Shown here one piece after another: positions 54,669-64,000 of a stretch of DNA of 64,000 nucleotides. The translations under genes and the position numbers were made by a program. Positions within the stretch are counted from its first letter, which is position 1; the number at the start of each line of letters is the position of its first letter. Location: positions 1,550,001 to 1,614,000 of the forward strand of contig NC_084727.1 of assembly GCF_033807575.1 (NCBI RefSeq). Reading direction: 5' to 3'. The notes below the pieces were generated by a model. The model was not told the DNA's origin. It worked only from the letters and a program-made list of their open reading frames with translations, and did no database searches. Source of the DNA: Cydia pomonella (taxonomy: Eukaryota; Arthropoda; Insecta; Lepidoptera; Tortricidae).

Positions 54669-56987
54669 CAGTGCCGGATTAACCCTTAAGCAAAATAAGC
54701 ACTTGCTTAGGGCACCACGTCCAGGGGGGCACCAAAATCGTAGGCAAAAAAAAAAATTGTATTATGAAACTTTTTATACGTGTACAAGTAGGAAAACGAA
54801 AGGCCGTAAGAGTAAGAGAGTAAGGGCACGTAAGCACGTCTTCAACATAGGCCTTTAATTCGACCTTACGCGGAGGCCCTCAAAGCTCATGGCCAAAGAA
54901 TCTTGCAGTCGGGGTCGCCTACCCGTCAGCCGATTTTTCGACATAGGCTACCGATTTTGTAGCGAACTTGCTCTCTTGCACGCTAGATTTGTCGGCCAGG
55001 CCGAGCCGCAATCCTGCGACCTTGTCAATATTTTAAGTGTTATAAGGGGCCCCGCGACGGTCGAAAACCAAAAAAATCCTATCAAATCGCGCATTCAAAT
55101 AAATCCAAAGGCCAAGCAGTACATACAGGTGATTACATAACTTCGATTTCAAGCCACTGTTTTGCAGTTGGTAGGTCTTATGCGGAGCTAGGCCTTCTAG
55201 AGGTTCTCTAAATCATTGCCGGCAATTATATTGCCAAATGTCATTTCGCAGCCAATTCTTCGCATAATTTCATTTTGCCGAATGATCAAGTGACAACTAA
55301 CTGTTAGCAACTGTATGTTTGGCTAACAACAAATAAATGCTTTTGACTTTTCGACTTTTAACATCAAAAAGACACTTTTTAAAACTTAACGTTTTCGCAA
55401 GTCGATCTTCTGCCTCACTTACACGGGTGGCGGTAATCGCTTGCCATTAGGTGATCCGTCTGCACGTTTGCCTCCTGTATCATAAAAAAAAACTTACACT
55501 ATGACCATGGATCCAAATCCAAGCTTTCCTCTCTCGCAGCTCGGCCTTCGGCCTCGTTCACACTTCGCCATTGATCAATTTCAGGCTCTGCTTTCTTGCA
55601 GCTCGACCTTTTGTAACCTCATTCGTAAGCGCCAATCGGATGCTCCGCGTCTTCAGCCTTGTTATAATCTCAGCCATAGACTTTGCCTTTACACATTATT
55701 ATTTTCGAAAACGGGACTTAATCGCGTTTAATTAAGTTCTAAAATTACCTTTAACGTCAAGATAATTATGTCGACTTTAGCCAGTCTTCTCCGAGACCAT
55801 GGGGATAACGCCATCCTTAAAACGTCGGAGGTAATTTTAAACTTAATTATCTTATACCTTTAAACGAGCAATTCTTGTATATATATATATGTATATATAT
55901 TTCCGGGATCTCGGAAACGGCTCTAACGATTTCGCTGAAATTTGGTATATGGGGGTTTTTGGGGGTATACAATCGATCTAGATTAGTCTTATGTTTAGGA
56001 AAACGCGTGTTTTCGAGTTTTTATGCGTTTTTCTTTCGACGCAGAATATGGTCGCTAATTTCGTGTTGCCGGACACTGTCCGTCAGGTCCAGCGGGTTAA
56101 GACGCGGACTGCTAAACGAGTGTTACGGGTTCGAATCTCGCCCAGTGGCTAACATTTTTTTTTTATATGTTCATGTTATATATAATTTTTTTAATTTTTA
56201 TTGTTTTAGACAAGTTTAATTTAGTAAAAAAATGTAGTTAAGATTATCACCTATACACCACCATAGTACAATAAATAGTTATAACCGAGCAAAGCTCGGT
56301 CGCCCAGGTACTATGTGATTAAGTCTCGTTTCGTAAAATTTGCTTTTTAAATTTGGCCATTAGTTGAGTCAGAGCCAAGCCCAACAGCTTAAGAGGTTGA
56401 AAAATCCTGCGTGGAGCACGGCCAATGTCTTCGCTTACACGTGGATATCGGTTGGCTCGGCCTTCGGCCTCGCACGGATTCCCGACACGGTCGGATGTTC
56501 TGGGCCTCCGGCTTTTTTTAACTTTATTATATATTTATGGCATCGCACGGCCGTAATAAATTAAATACACTGTTCAAAACTTTCAGGGTACTCTTGGTGT
56601 ATAAGTCATGTTGCCTACACTGGGGATTATTTGAGGATTGAGAACCAAAACACGTTTTAATCGCATAGTAAAGCAAGCACAGAATGGTAATGATGATATA
56701 TTAGGTAATTTCGGTCATTTCGTTTAAATAGGCGCTTTGATAAAGGTGGCATTCGGATGGCGACTTCAGCAGCATTACTGTTCCAACTACAACGTTACTG
56801 CTGCAGCACTGTCAATATCCATGATAAAATGATGTGACAGGTTGATGATTCTATTTTCAACAGTAATGTGGCATTGAACGTCACTCAATTTACCAAGAAA
56901 ATTCAATATAATCATGATGACTCTAGGGACAGGGGGCACCATGGTCTAGAAATGCTTAGGGCACCAAAACATCTTAATCCGGCACTG
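54669..56987. mobile_element. 2.3 kb non-autonomous hAT-like element in satellite
   Basis: Ends CAGTGCCGGATTAA and its exact reverse complement, plus the 8-bp duplication GGTCCAGG. The next inner bases are also inverted (CTTAGGGCACCA near both ends). No transposase. Open frames of 60 to 114 codons cross repeats and are not credible. The interior includes palindromic CTCGGCCTTCGGCCTCG motifs and a SINE. Confidence 0.83.
55890..56310 (+). repeat. SINE-like element with tRNA-Ser(GCT)-derived part
   Basis: At 56083-56150 the sequence resembles a tRNA-Ser with GCT anticodon (GGTTAAGACGCGGACTGCTAA), has the B box GGGTTCGAATC and is followed by a T-run. It lies between a TTTCCGGGATCTCGG-containing segment and CCGAGCAAAGCTCGG, both common at ends of arthropod repeats. 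The cloverleaf is degenerate, so it is not a working tRNA gene. Confidence 0.6.
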
Positions 56988-57290
56988 GGTCCAGGGTCTC
57001 ATGATGGAGTCAGGAGTTGGTCACCAGAACTCCTAATCTACTCATCATGACTCCATCGTGTATGGGCTCAATAGAGTTGCCCTGACGAGCACCATCAATC
57101 TAGATCAGGTCCAGGGTCTCATGATGGACTCAGGAGTTGATCACCAGAACTCCTAGTCTATTCATCATAACTCCATCGTGTTTGGGCTCAAAAGATTTGC
57201 CCTGACGAGTACCATCGATCTAGATTAAGTCGAGGGTCTCATGATGGACTCAGTAGTTGGTCACCAGAACTCCTAATCTATTCATCATAA
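56988..57290 (+). repeat. target duplication and remainder of forward satellite arm
   Basis: GGTCCAGG at 56988-56995 is the right duplication. About 2.5 monomers in forward orientation continue the arm interrupted at 54668. Confidence 0.9.
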
Positions 57291-57294
57291 TGGT

Positions 57295-58975
57295 AATTTG
57301 ATGGTGCTTGTCGGAGTAAATCTATTGAGCCCAAACACGATGGAGTTATGATAAATAGATTACGAGTTCTGGTGACCAACTCCTGACTCCATCATGAGAC
57401 CCTGGACTTCATCTAGATCGATGGTACTCGTCAGGGCAAATCTTTTGAGCCCAAACACGATGGAATTATAATGAGTAGATTAGGAGTTCTAGTGACCAAC
57501 TCCTGACTCCATCATGAGACCCTGAACATCATCTAGATTGATGTTGCTCGTGAGGGCAAATCTATTGAGCCCAAACACGATGGAGTTATGATGAGTAGAT
57601 TAGGAATTATGGTGACCAACTCTTGACTCCATCATGAGACCCTGTACTTCATCTAGATCGATGGTACTCGTCAGGGCAAATCTTTTGAGCCCAAACACGA
57701 TGGAATTATAATGAGTAGATTAGGAGTTCTAGTGACCAACTCCTGACTCCATCATGAGACCCTGAACATCATCTAGATTGATGGTGCTCGTGAGGGCAAA
57801 TCTATGGAGCCCAAACACGATGGAGTTATGATGAGTAGATTAGGAATTATGGTGACCAACTCCTGACTCCATCATGAGACCCTGGACTTCATCTAGATCG
57901 ATGGTACTCGTCAGGGCAAATCTTTTGAGCCCAAACATGATGGAATTATAATGAGTAGATTAGGAGTTCTGGTGACCAACTCCTGACTCCATCATGAGAC
58001 CCTGGACTTCATTTAGATCGATGGTACTCGTCAGGGCAAATCTATTGAGCTCGAATACGATGGAATTATAATGAGTAGATTAGGAGTTCTAGTGACCTAC
58101 TCCTGACTCCATCATGAGACCCTGGACTTCATCTAGATTGATGGTGCTCGTGAGGGCAAATCTATTGAGCCCAAACACGAAGGAGTTATGATGAGTAGAT
58201 TAGGAATTATGGTGACCAACTCTTGACTCCATCATGAGACCCTGGACTTCATCTAGATCGATGGTACTCGTCAGGGCAAATCTTTTGAGCCCAAACACGA
58301 TGGAATTATAATGAGTAGATTAGGAGTTCTGGTGACCAACTCCTGACTCTATCATGAGACCCTGGACTTCATCTAGATCGATGGTACTCGTCAGGGCAAA
58401 TCTTTTGAGCCCAAACACGATGGAATTATAATGAGTAGATTAGGAGTTCTAGTGACCAACTCCTGACTCCATCATGAGACCCTGAACATCATCTAGATTG
58501 ATGGTGCTCGTGAGGGCAAATCTATGGAGCCCAAACACGATGGAGTTATGATGAGTAGATTAGGAATTATGGTGACCAACTCCTGACTCCATCATGAGAC
58601 CCTGGACTTCATCTAGATCGATGGTACTCGTCAGGGCAAATCTTTTGAGCCCAAACATGATGGAATTATAATGAGTAGATTAGGAGTTCTGGTGACCAAC
58701 TCCTGACTCCATCATGAGACCCTGGACTTCATTTAGATCGATGCTACTCGTCAGGGCAAATCTATTGAGCTCGAATACGATGGAATTATAATGAGTAGAT
58801 TAGGAGTTCTAGTGACCTACTCCTGACTCCATCATGAGACCCTGGACTTCATCTAGATTGATGGTGCTCATCAGGGTAAATCTATTGAGCCCAAACTCGA
58901 TGGAGTTAAGATGAGTAGATTAGGAGTTCTGGGGAGTTCTGGTGACCAACTCCTGACTCCATCATAAGAACCTGG
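57295..58975 (-). repeat. 120-bp satellite array, inverted arm of unit 2
   Basis: About 14 monomers in reverse complement, two alternating types. Block 57661-58140 recurs almost unchanged at 58381-58860, a 720-base shift, so a six-monomer higher-order repeat has amplified here. Confidence 0.92.
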
Positions 58976-59042
58976 ATGGACTTCATTCGGGTCAAAAATA
59001 ATAATACAAACCCTAACGTGATTTCAAATAACACTGAAACTC

Positions 59043-59475
59043 TATAGCACTAATGTGCGCAAACGATTGGCATCTTGACTACGCAGCATGGGTGCGTAGC
59101 CACCATGCCAATCGATACGACAACGAAAGACTATCTGTCTCTCTCTCGTACTAATATGCACAAACGATTGGCATCTGGGCTGGGCAGCATGGGTGCGTAG
59201 CCAACATGCCAAACGTTTACGATACGACAAGGAAACACTATCTGTCTCTCTATCGCACTAATATGCGCAATCGATTGGCTTCTTGGCTAGGTATCATGGG
59301 TGCGTAGCCAACATGCCAATCGTTTACGATACGACAACGAAACACTACTCTCTCTCTATCGCACTAATATACGCAAACGATTGGTATTTTGGCTAGGCAC
59401 TAAGCAAGTGTGTGGCCAACATGCCAATCGTTTACGATACGACAACGAAACACTATCTGTCTCTCTATCGCACTA
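59043..59475. repeat. four ~115-bp tandem repeats with inverted core
   Basis: Each unit has CAAACGATTGGCAT, a GGGTGCGTAGCCAACATG-like middle, ATGCCAATCGTTTACG and CTGTCTCTCTATCGCACTAA. AAACGATTGGCAT and ATGCCAATCGTTT are inverted partners within each unit. Unit 1 of the foldback pair has a single copy at about 52320-52435. Confidence 0.85.
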
Positions 59476-59828
59476 ATATACTTTATTTATACCTGCAGTC
59501 ATTTACTAACTTCTTCATTTTCCATTGGTGTGAAAGAGACAGAATAAAGAGCAAGGGTTATAGTACACTCTGTAGTCTGTACACTAAGTAGTAGTGTACA
59601 TTAAAAAAAAACTACTGTGCATATACAATAAAATAAAGAGTGCCCATATGATATCATATGACAGTAAAATTAATGTTGCTTGAAATTATATTGAAAACTA
59701 TCAAGATTATTCTAGTCTGCATTGAAACGCGCGTCGCGTTGCCGGCGCTCGCGTACCGAGCGCCAACGCCATCTATCGAGCGTTATTTCGTGAAATCGGA
59801 GAACGCTCCAAGGATTAAGGGCTCTTAA

Positions 59829-61969
59829 CTGTTCCAAAAATAATAAAAAGCACATGGTAAAAAAAGTCTTTATTGAGTTAACCCTGGTTCGAAAGCCTTC
59901 CAGCCGGCGATCGGCGAGGATTTAGACCTTCGTAAATACAATGCGCTGGTTCAGGTGCCGCTAATACTTTTGTTGGCGCCTCAGACATTCAACACCCGTT
60001 TCTTGATGAAACAGATGGAAACTAAACATAAAATAGATAAAATAAAGGCCCTACACTCACCCCCGTGGCGCTTGTGCAGGTCTTGGCTTGTTTTTCACTA
60101 TGTAATTATTCCGCTTTCAATATTGAGTCCGTCTTCTAAATATTAATATATAAAATTCACCGCAAAATCTTTCTTGTTAAATAAATTTCCGTGTTCACAA
60201 ACCAACGGCAAAATCAAGTCTCTCTGACATTTTCTTCTTTTCGTTTTATTTCCAATTTCAAAATCTTGTCTCCAAAGCGCATGCCCCAAACTTTCCCCGA
60301 ACGAGATATATATATGATAAAAATGGTTTGAATGAAAAGGATGACAAATGTGTCGAATTCGTGAATGAAACGAAACAATTTTGAGGATGCGTTCCGAAAT
60401 ATGATATTAAAAACTAACCAAACACATTGTCTATATTGTAACATGGCAAACCTGCATGGTGCAGTCACCGCGCGCACTGGCCGGTATGCCCTTTTTCGTT
60501 CGTCTTTTGTTTTCTAGGGGGAAATTTGCTCGACAATTTGAAGGCGTATCGCACAAATCAAATTACATTTATCTAATGTTAATAATGTTATTAAAGCTTA
60601 AACGCTCTATTGTTATTTAAAAAAAGAATTCTTACTTAATGGGCTGCCTCTAACGCAGGTAAAGATTGTATATATGTAAAATAGTTTAAGTTCTGCTTGT
60701 GTTTTAACCTAATCCAAGTCTTATTTGTACGTCACTGGTTCTTGTAACAGAATGAGGCTTGGGTTAGGTTCCGACCCGAAATTTAAGAACGCACGATTGT
60801 TGCAGCCCTTTCTTCTTATCTAAAATTGAAGACTACTTATTTCTTGATAATTGCTGCTGAAGTTTTCATCTGCTTGCGCTTGGTGGGCCCGCGTAGCCTT
60901 CAGTAGCACCTGCTGCCAGTATTCATCGTTTGGCTCGATGAAGATTCAAGAATGTTAAGGCCAGTGACGATATTTTATTGTTTTGGTGTAGAGTCGCGTA
61001 CTGACAGATATTAGTTTATTTTATTGTACATATTTTTTTACAATTATATTTTTACTGTAAGAACCTGTTTTTATTTAGTTATTACCGCTTTAGTTAGCCG
61101 TTTACAATATATGTAAAAAACTGCTTAAACCAATTTTTGATTTTTTTCAAACCTGTAACAAAAGAATTCATGTAAGACATATAGCGTTGATGAGGGCGAT
61201 GCTACTAACAATTGTCATTGTCAATTTTATTAATAGAGAACCGGAAATAATAATATTGAATTGTTTAATACTCATTATTTTCATTTTGTTAAAGTTAAGC
61301 TAGTTTATAGTTAGTTTTTAAGACATGTATGGATTTTTTTTATGCCTGCAATAAAACATTTTATTTTTTTATTATTATTTTATTATTAATAAAATGAGTG
61401 ACATATTTAACGTCCAACGTAATTTATTAAGCGCCACTTGCACCATCCCATTAACCCGGTGTAAACCGTTAACCCAGTGTCAAATTGTACTGGTAAACAT
61501 GGTATTATGTTTGTTTTCACAACATCATAATATTTTTTTAGATCCGTACAGAAATGGCTTGGTGAACATAACTTAGAAATCAACTTGAAAAAGACCAAAT
61601 GGAATTGAGTTGATGTCGGAAAAGTGTGTTAGTAAAGTTTTTGGGAAAACTGAATCAGATAAGTTTTTCAAAGGACGTTTAGCCTGATCAACTAAGATTT
61701 GCTGGAAATCTTAAATGTTGAAGTTTTCATGGTGTTTGAGTTATGTTTGCGTTGCGTTGTGGTGTTTTTGAAAGAGAAATGAAAGTAAATAGTTATAAAC
61801 TAAATATGCCAATAGCATCTCCAGTGATTAAGTTAGCAAGGGTACACCAGGATACAAGGCAGGCACGAAATCCTTGGCGTCTGACCATGATTCGATCGAG
61901 AATCAATCAATCAATCAATATAATTTATTGTAAGAACATAGTTAAATTACATGAGGTGATAACATTAAA
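59829..61969. other. unassigned AT-rich stretch
   Basis: No gene is supported. Short frames at 59955 and 60214 have no recognisable motif. Poly-T and ATT-rich runs near 61340-61390 and ATCAATCAATCAATCAAT near 61905 look like retroposon tails of small LINE remnants. Confidence 0.4.
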
Positions 61970-62588
61970 TAACCGGCCAAGAGCATATCGGGCCACGCTC
62001 AGTGTAGGGTTCCGTAGTTACTCTTCCGTCACAATAAGCTAAACTGGAGCTTAAAGTATAGTAAATTGTTAACCAAGAGATGAAACGGTACCTTTCACCC
62101 GAGTTGAACAAATAGGCAAATTTGCATAATCAGTACCTAATTAAAGTAAGTCTTTTTACTACGAAGGGAAAACTTTTTGCGATAACTCAAAAACAGCTAA
62201 ACTGATCATGTCCGCTATAGTTTTCATTTGTCTTTCTTAAGCTCTACTTCCACGATTTTTTTCATATTTTTTGGACTTATGGTTCAAAAGTTAGAGGGGG
62301 GGGGGACACTTTTTTTTTCTTTTGGAGCGATTATCTCCGAATATATTCACTTTATCAAAAAATGTTTCGTGAAAACCCCTATTAGTTTTGAAAGACCTTT
62401 CCAACGATACCCCACACTCTAGGGTTGAAGCGAAAAAAAAATTTCACCCCCACTTTACGTGTAGGGGAGGTACCCTAAAAATAATTAAATTTTTAGATTT
62501 TATTGTACGACTTTGTCGGCTTTATTGATTTATATATACATGCCAAATTTCAGCTTTCTAGCACTAACGACCACGGAGCAAAGCCTCG

Positions 62589-62619
<31 letters not shown>

Positions 62620-62669
62620 GGACATGGCGAAACTATAAGGGTTCCTAGTTGACTACGGAACCCTAAAAA
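61970..62669. repeat. second copy of GGGTTCCGTA...ACGGAACCCTAAAAA repeat
   Basis: AGGGTTCCGTAG at about 62006 and CTACGGAACCCTAAAAA ending at 62669. It has the GGGGGGGGGG tract at 62296 and GACAGACAGACAGACA near 62600. Same layout as 46193-46754 but strongly diverged. Confidence 0.6.
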
Positions 62670-62868
62670 AGTGTCTTATTTTCTACCAGCGAAGGCATGC
62701 AATATTTAACAATACTTATTTACAAGTCAAAACAATAGGTAATAATTTTATTGTAATAATTCTTTGCAATTAGATATTTGGTACGTTTGCTAAATAGTCC
62801 TTTACTGAGTTAAAACACTTGTCTAGTAGCCATTCCATAAACTTTCTTAAAGCGGTTTGTAGGACATT

Positions 62869-63500
62869 CTAAGATACATTTAGCTGGTTATAAATTTGGA
62901 TAGCCATACAGAACGAGTTGTTTTTGTGAAGCTTGACGCTAGAACTCAGCAAGAATAATTTATCTTTATTTCTAGTAGAACTCGGATAGAAGGTACTTTG
63001 CTTTTCAAAAAATTCAGGGTGTTCTCTTACAAACATGCATATCTGTTTGATGTACAAGCATGGAAGTGGTATAACTTTTATTTCTTTAAATAAGGGCCTA
63101 CACGCTTCCAAGTAGTGTGTGTTACAAACGGCTCGTACACATTTTTTTTGTATCAAGAATGCATCATTGACATCTACGGAATCTCCCCAAATAATCAGGA
63201 CGTAGCTAAGTAGAGATGACACATAACCGTGATGAGCAATTAGTGCTAAGTCAATACATAGGCAATATGAGCTTTCCAGCTACAAAATTTGTCAATAAAT
63301 ATACCGAGAAATTTGGTTGTTTCTACTTCTTCCAATCGGTAATTATTATAATTTACATTCAGATCAATGTCAGTATTTTTATATGTCCTAAATTGCATAA
63401 TGTTAGTCTTGTTTATATATTTTTAAATTTATTGGTATGTAGCCAGTCAATTATATCGGCAAGAGCTTTATTAATGTCATTTTTGAGTGCTTTAACAAGC
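62869..63500 (-). pseudogene. LINE reverse transcriptase C-terminal region, decayed
   Basis: On the minus strand from 63500: ADIIDWLHTNKF, then in another frame KTNIMQFRTYKN and LEEVETTKFLGIFIDKFCSW. Then SLLSYVLIIWGDS, FLIQKKCVRAVC and LFKEIKVIPLPCLYI follow to a stop at 62869. These are the thumb and C-terminal motifs of a non-LTR reverse transcriptase. At least two frame changes and stops near 63230. Catalytic palm absent. At 63500 it meets the plus-strand LINE below. Confidence 0.78.
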
Positions 63501-63501
63501 T

Positions 63502-63634
63502 CGAAGTGGTGTGCACGGTGGAGGAGCTCAAGCCGAAGGGGTCTTATAAGAAGTCATATAAGATAGGTGTTCCGCGACAGATTTATAAAAAATGCCTATC
63601 TGCGGACGTTTGGCCGGAAAATGCTCGTATATAA
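63502..63634 (+). pseudogene. LINE ORF1 C-terminal end, 5'-truncated
   Basis: Open frame EVVCTVEELKPKGSYKKSYK, then VPRQIYKKCLSADVWPENA, to a TAA at 63632-63634. This matches the last part of ORF1 in Jockey-like and related LINEs (an RNA-binding protein whose end reads like G-V-P...LL...WPxGV). It starts abruptly at the junction with the older LINE. Confidence 0.7.
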
Positions 63635-63998
63635 CTGTGGTTTTTATGAAGATGGTGAGAAAAGGGTGGTGCCGACGATAGACGTCGTATATCAGAACGT
63701 CAGAGGTCTTAACACGAAGCTTGACTACTTCAGGCAAAATCTTCTATCCCTCGGATCTGATGTCATTGCTGTGACTGAGTCGTTCCTCACCGACGCAGTC
63801 AATGACGCGGAACTAATGTGCGGCGGGTGGAGCGTGCTGCGCCGGGATCGCGCTACGGGCGCGCGCGGCGGTGGCGTGTTACTCGCAGCGCGGCCAGGTA
63901 TAGCTACCTTTGTCGCTGCCATGATCTGGAGACACCGAGTGGCGAAGATTTATGGGTGTTATTTGTCATTGAAAAGGTGCGATGTTATATGTGTGTAG
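63621..63998 (+). pseudogene. LINE ORF2 endonuclease N-terminus, cut short
   Basis: The ATG at 63621 overlaps the ORF1 end by 14 bases. The product has IDVVYQNVRGLNTKLDYF (Asn motif) and SDVIAVTESFLTDAV (catalytic Glu motif), then RRDRATGARGGGVLLAA, typical of the apurinic-type endonuclease of non-LTR elements. The frame ends at TAG 63996-63998, well before the GDFN and SDH motifs. Either a stop mutation or truncation has occurred, and the window ends here. Confidence 0.82.
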
Positions 63999-64000
63999 TG

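Larger units (their letters stand above)
52776..59824. mobile_element. foldback-like unit 2, larger, with nested hAT-like element
   Basis: Same left start (TTAATAAAAGTTC), satellite arms, flanks and right end (GGATTAAGGGCTC/TTAA) as unit 1, joined to it directly at one TTAA. Forward arm 53098-54660 and 56996-57290, inverted arm 57295-58975. It has four copies of a ~115-bp tail repeat where unit 1 has one. A 2.3 kb element interrupts the forward arm. No transposase. Confidence 0.7.

Noticed and set aside
54889..56219. Open frames of 76 to 114 codons inside the hAT-like element as a transposase
   Set aside because: They overlap a SINE and palindromic GC motifs, contain no DDE or BED-type signature and are far too short.
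50100..58975. CRISPR array
   Set aside because: The 120-bp units are contiguous diverged monomers without unique spacers, in an insect-like genome. This is satellite DNA.

Overview
The window looks like transposon-dense, AT-rich insect DNA. The dispersed repeats, the non-LTR families and the copia, gypsy and BEL elements most resemble a moth or butterfly (Lepidoptera). That is inferred from repeat types I recognise, not from any host gene. I found no convincing single-copy host protein gene, so this is probably heterochromatin, a gene desert or a sex-chromosome-like region.

Layout, left to right. A minus-strand copia gag fragment runs off the left edge (1-343). A broken minus-strand LINE reverse transcriptase follows (about 1430-2515), then the 3' part of a BEL/Pao element with its 3' LTR (2517-4368). 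Bases 4642-21708 form one 17.1 kb LTR element. Its two 3437-bp LTRs look identical and are flanked by the 4-bp duplication ATAC. Its 10.2 kb interior has no gag or pol. It does have a primer-site-like sequence, repeated stem-loops in the leader, and on the opposite strand a row of exon-like blocks with good splice signals ending in a poly(A) signal. This is the most unusual object in the window.

From 21.9 to 27.25 kb an old LINE is split by a hAT-like element with arms of about 0.9 kb (8-bp duplication GTAATAGT). That element carries a 5'-truncated RNase H-bearing LINE (11-bp duplication). From 28.6 to 45.9 kb there is a four-level nest. A small inverted-repeat element was split by a gypsy element (28767-45839, duplication GTAC). 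Its gag region was split by an almost intact two-ORF LINE, and further on by a young, intact copia element on the opposite strand (duplication AAAAC). The LINE's ORF1 was itself split by an 1.8 kb DNA element.

From 46.2 to 48.3 kb there is a dispersed repeat and another truncated LINE. From 48.4 to 59.8 kb is a chain of modules that all meet at TTAA: two 690-bp copies, then two foldback-like units. Each foldback unit consists of a 120-bp satellite array that inverts at its centre. The second unit is interrupted by a 2.3 kb hAT-like element carrying a tRNA-Ser-derived SINE. The last 4 kb hold unassigned DNA, another dispersed repeat, a decayed minus-strand LINE and the start of a plus-strand LINE cut by the window edge.

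None of these genes forms a host pathway. The autonomous-looking machinery is the intact copia polyprotein, the near-intact LINE ORF2 and the gypsy gag-pol frame, which stays open across its insertions. The giant LTR element, the hAT-like elements and the foldback units show no enzymes of their own and would need proteins supplied in trans.
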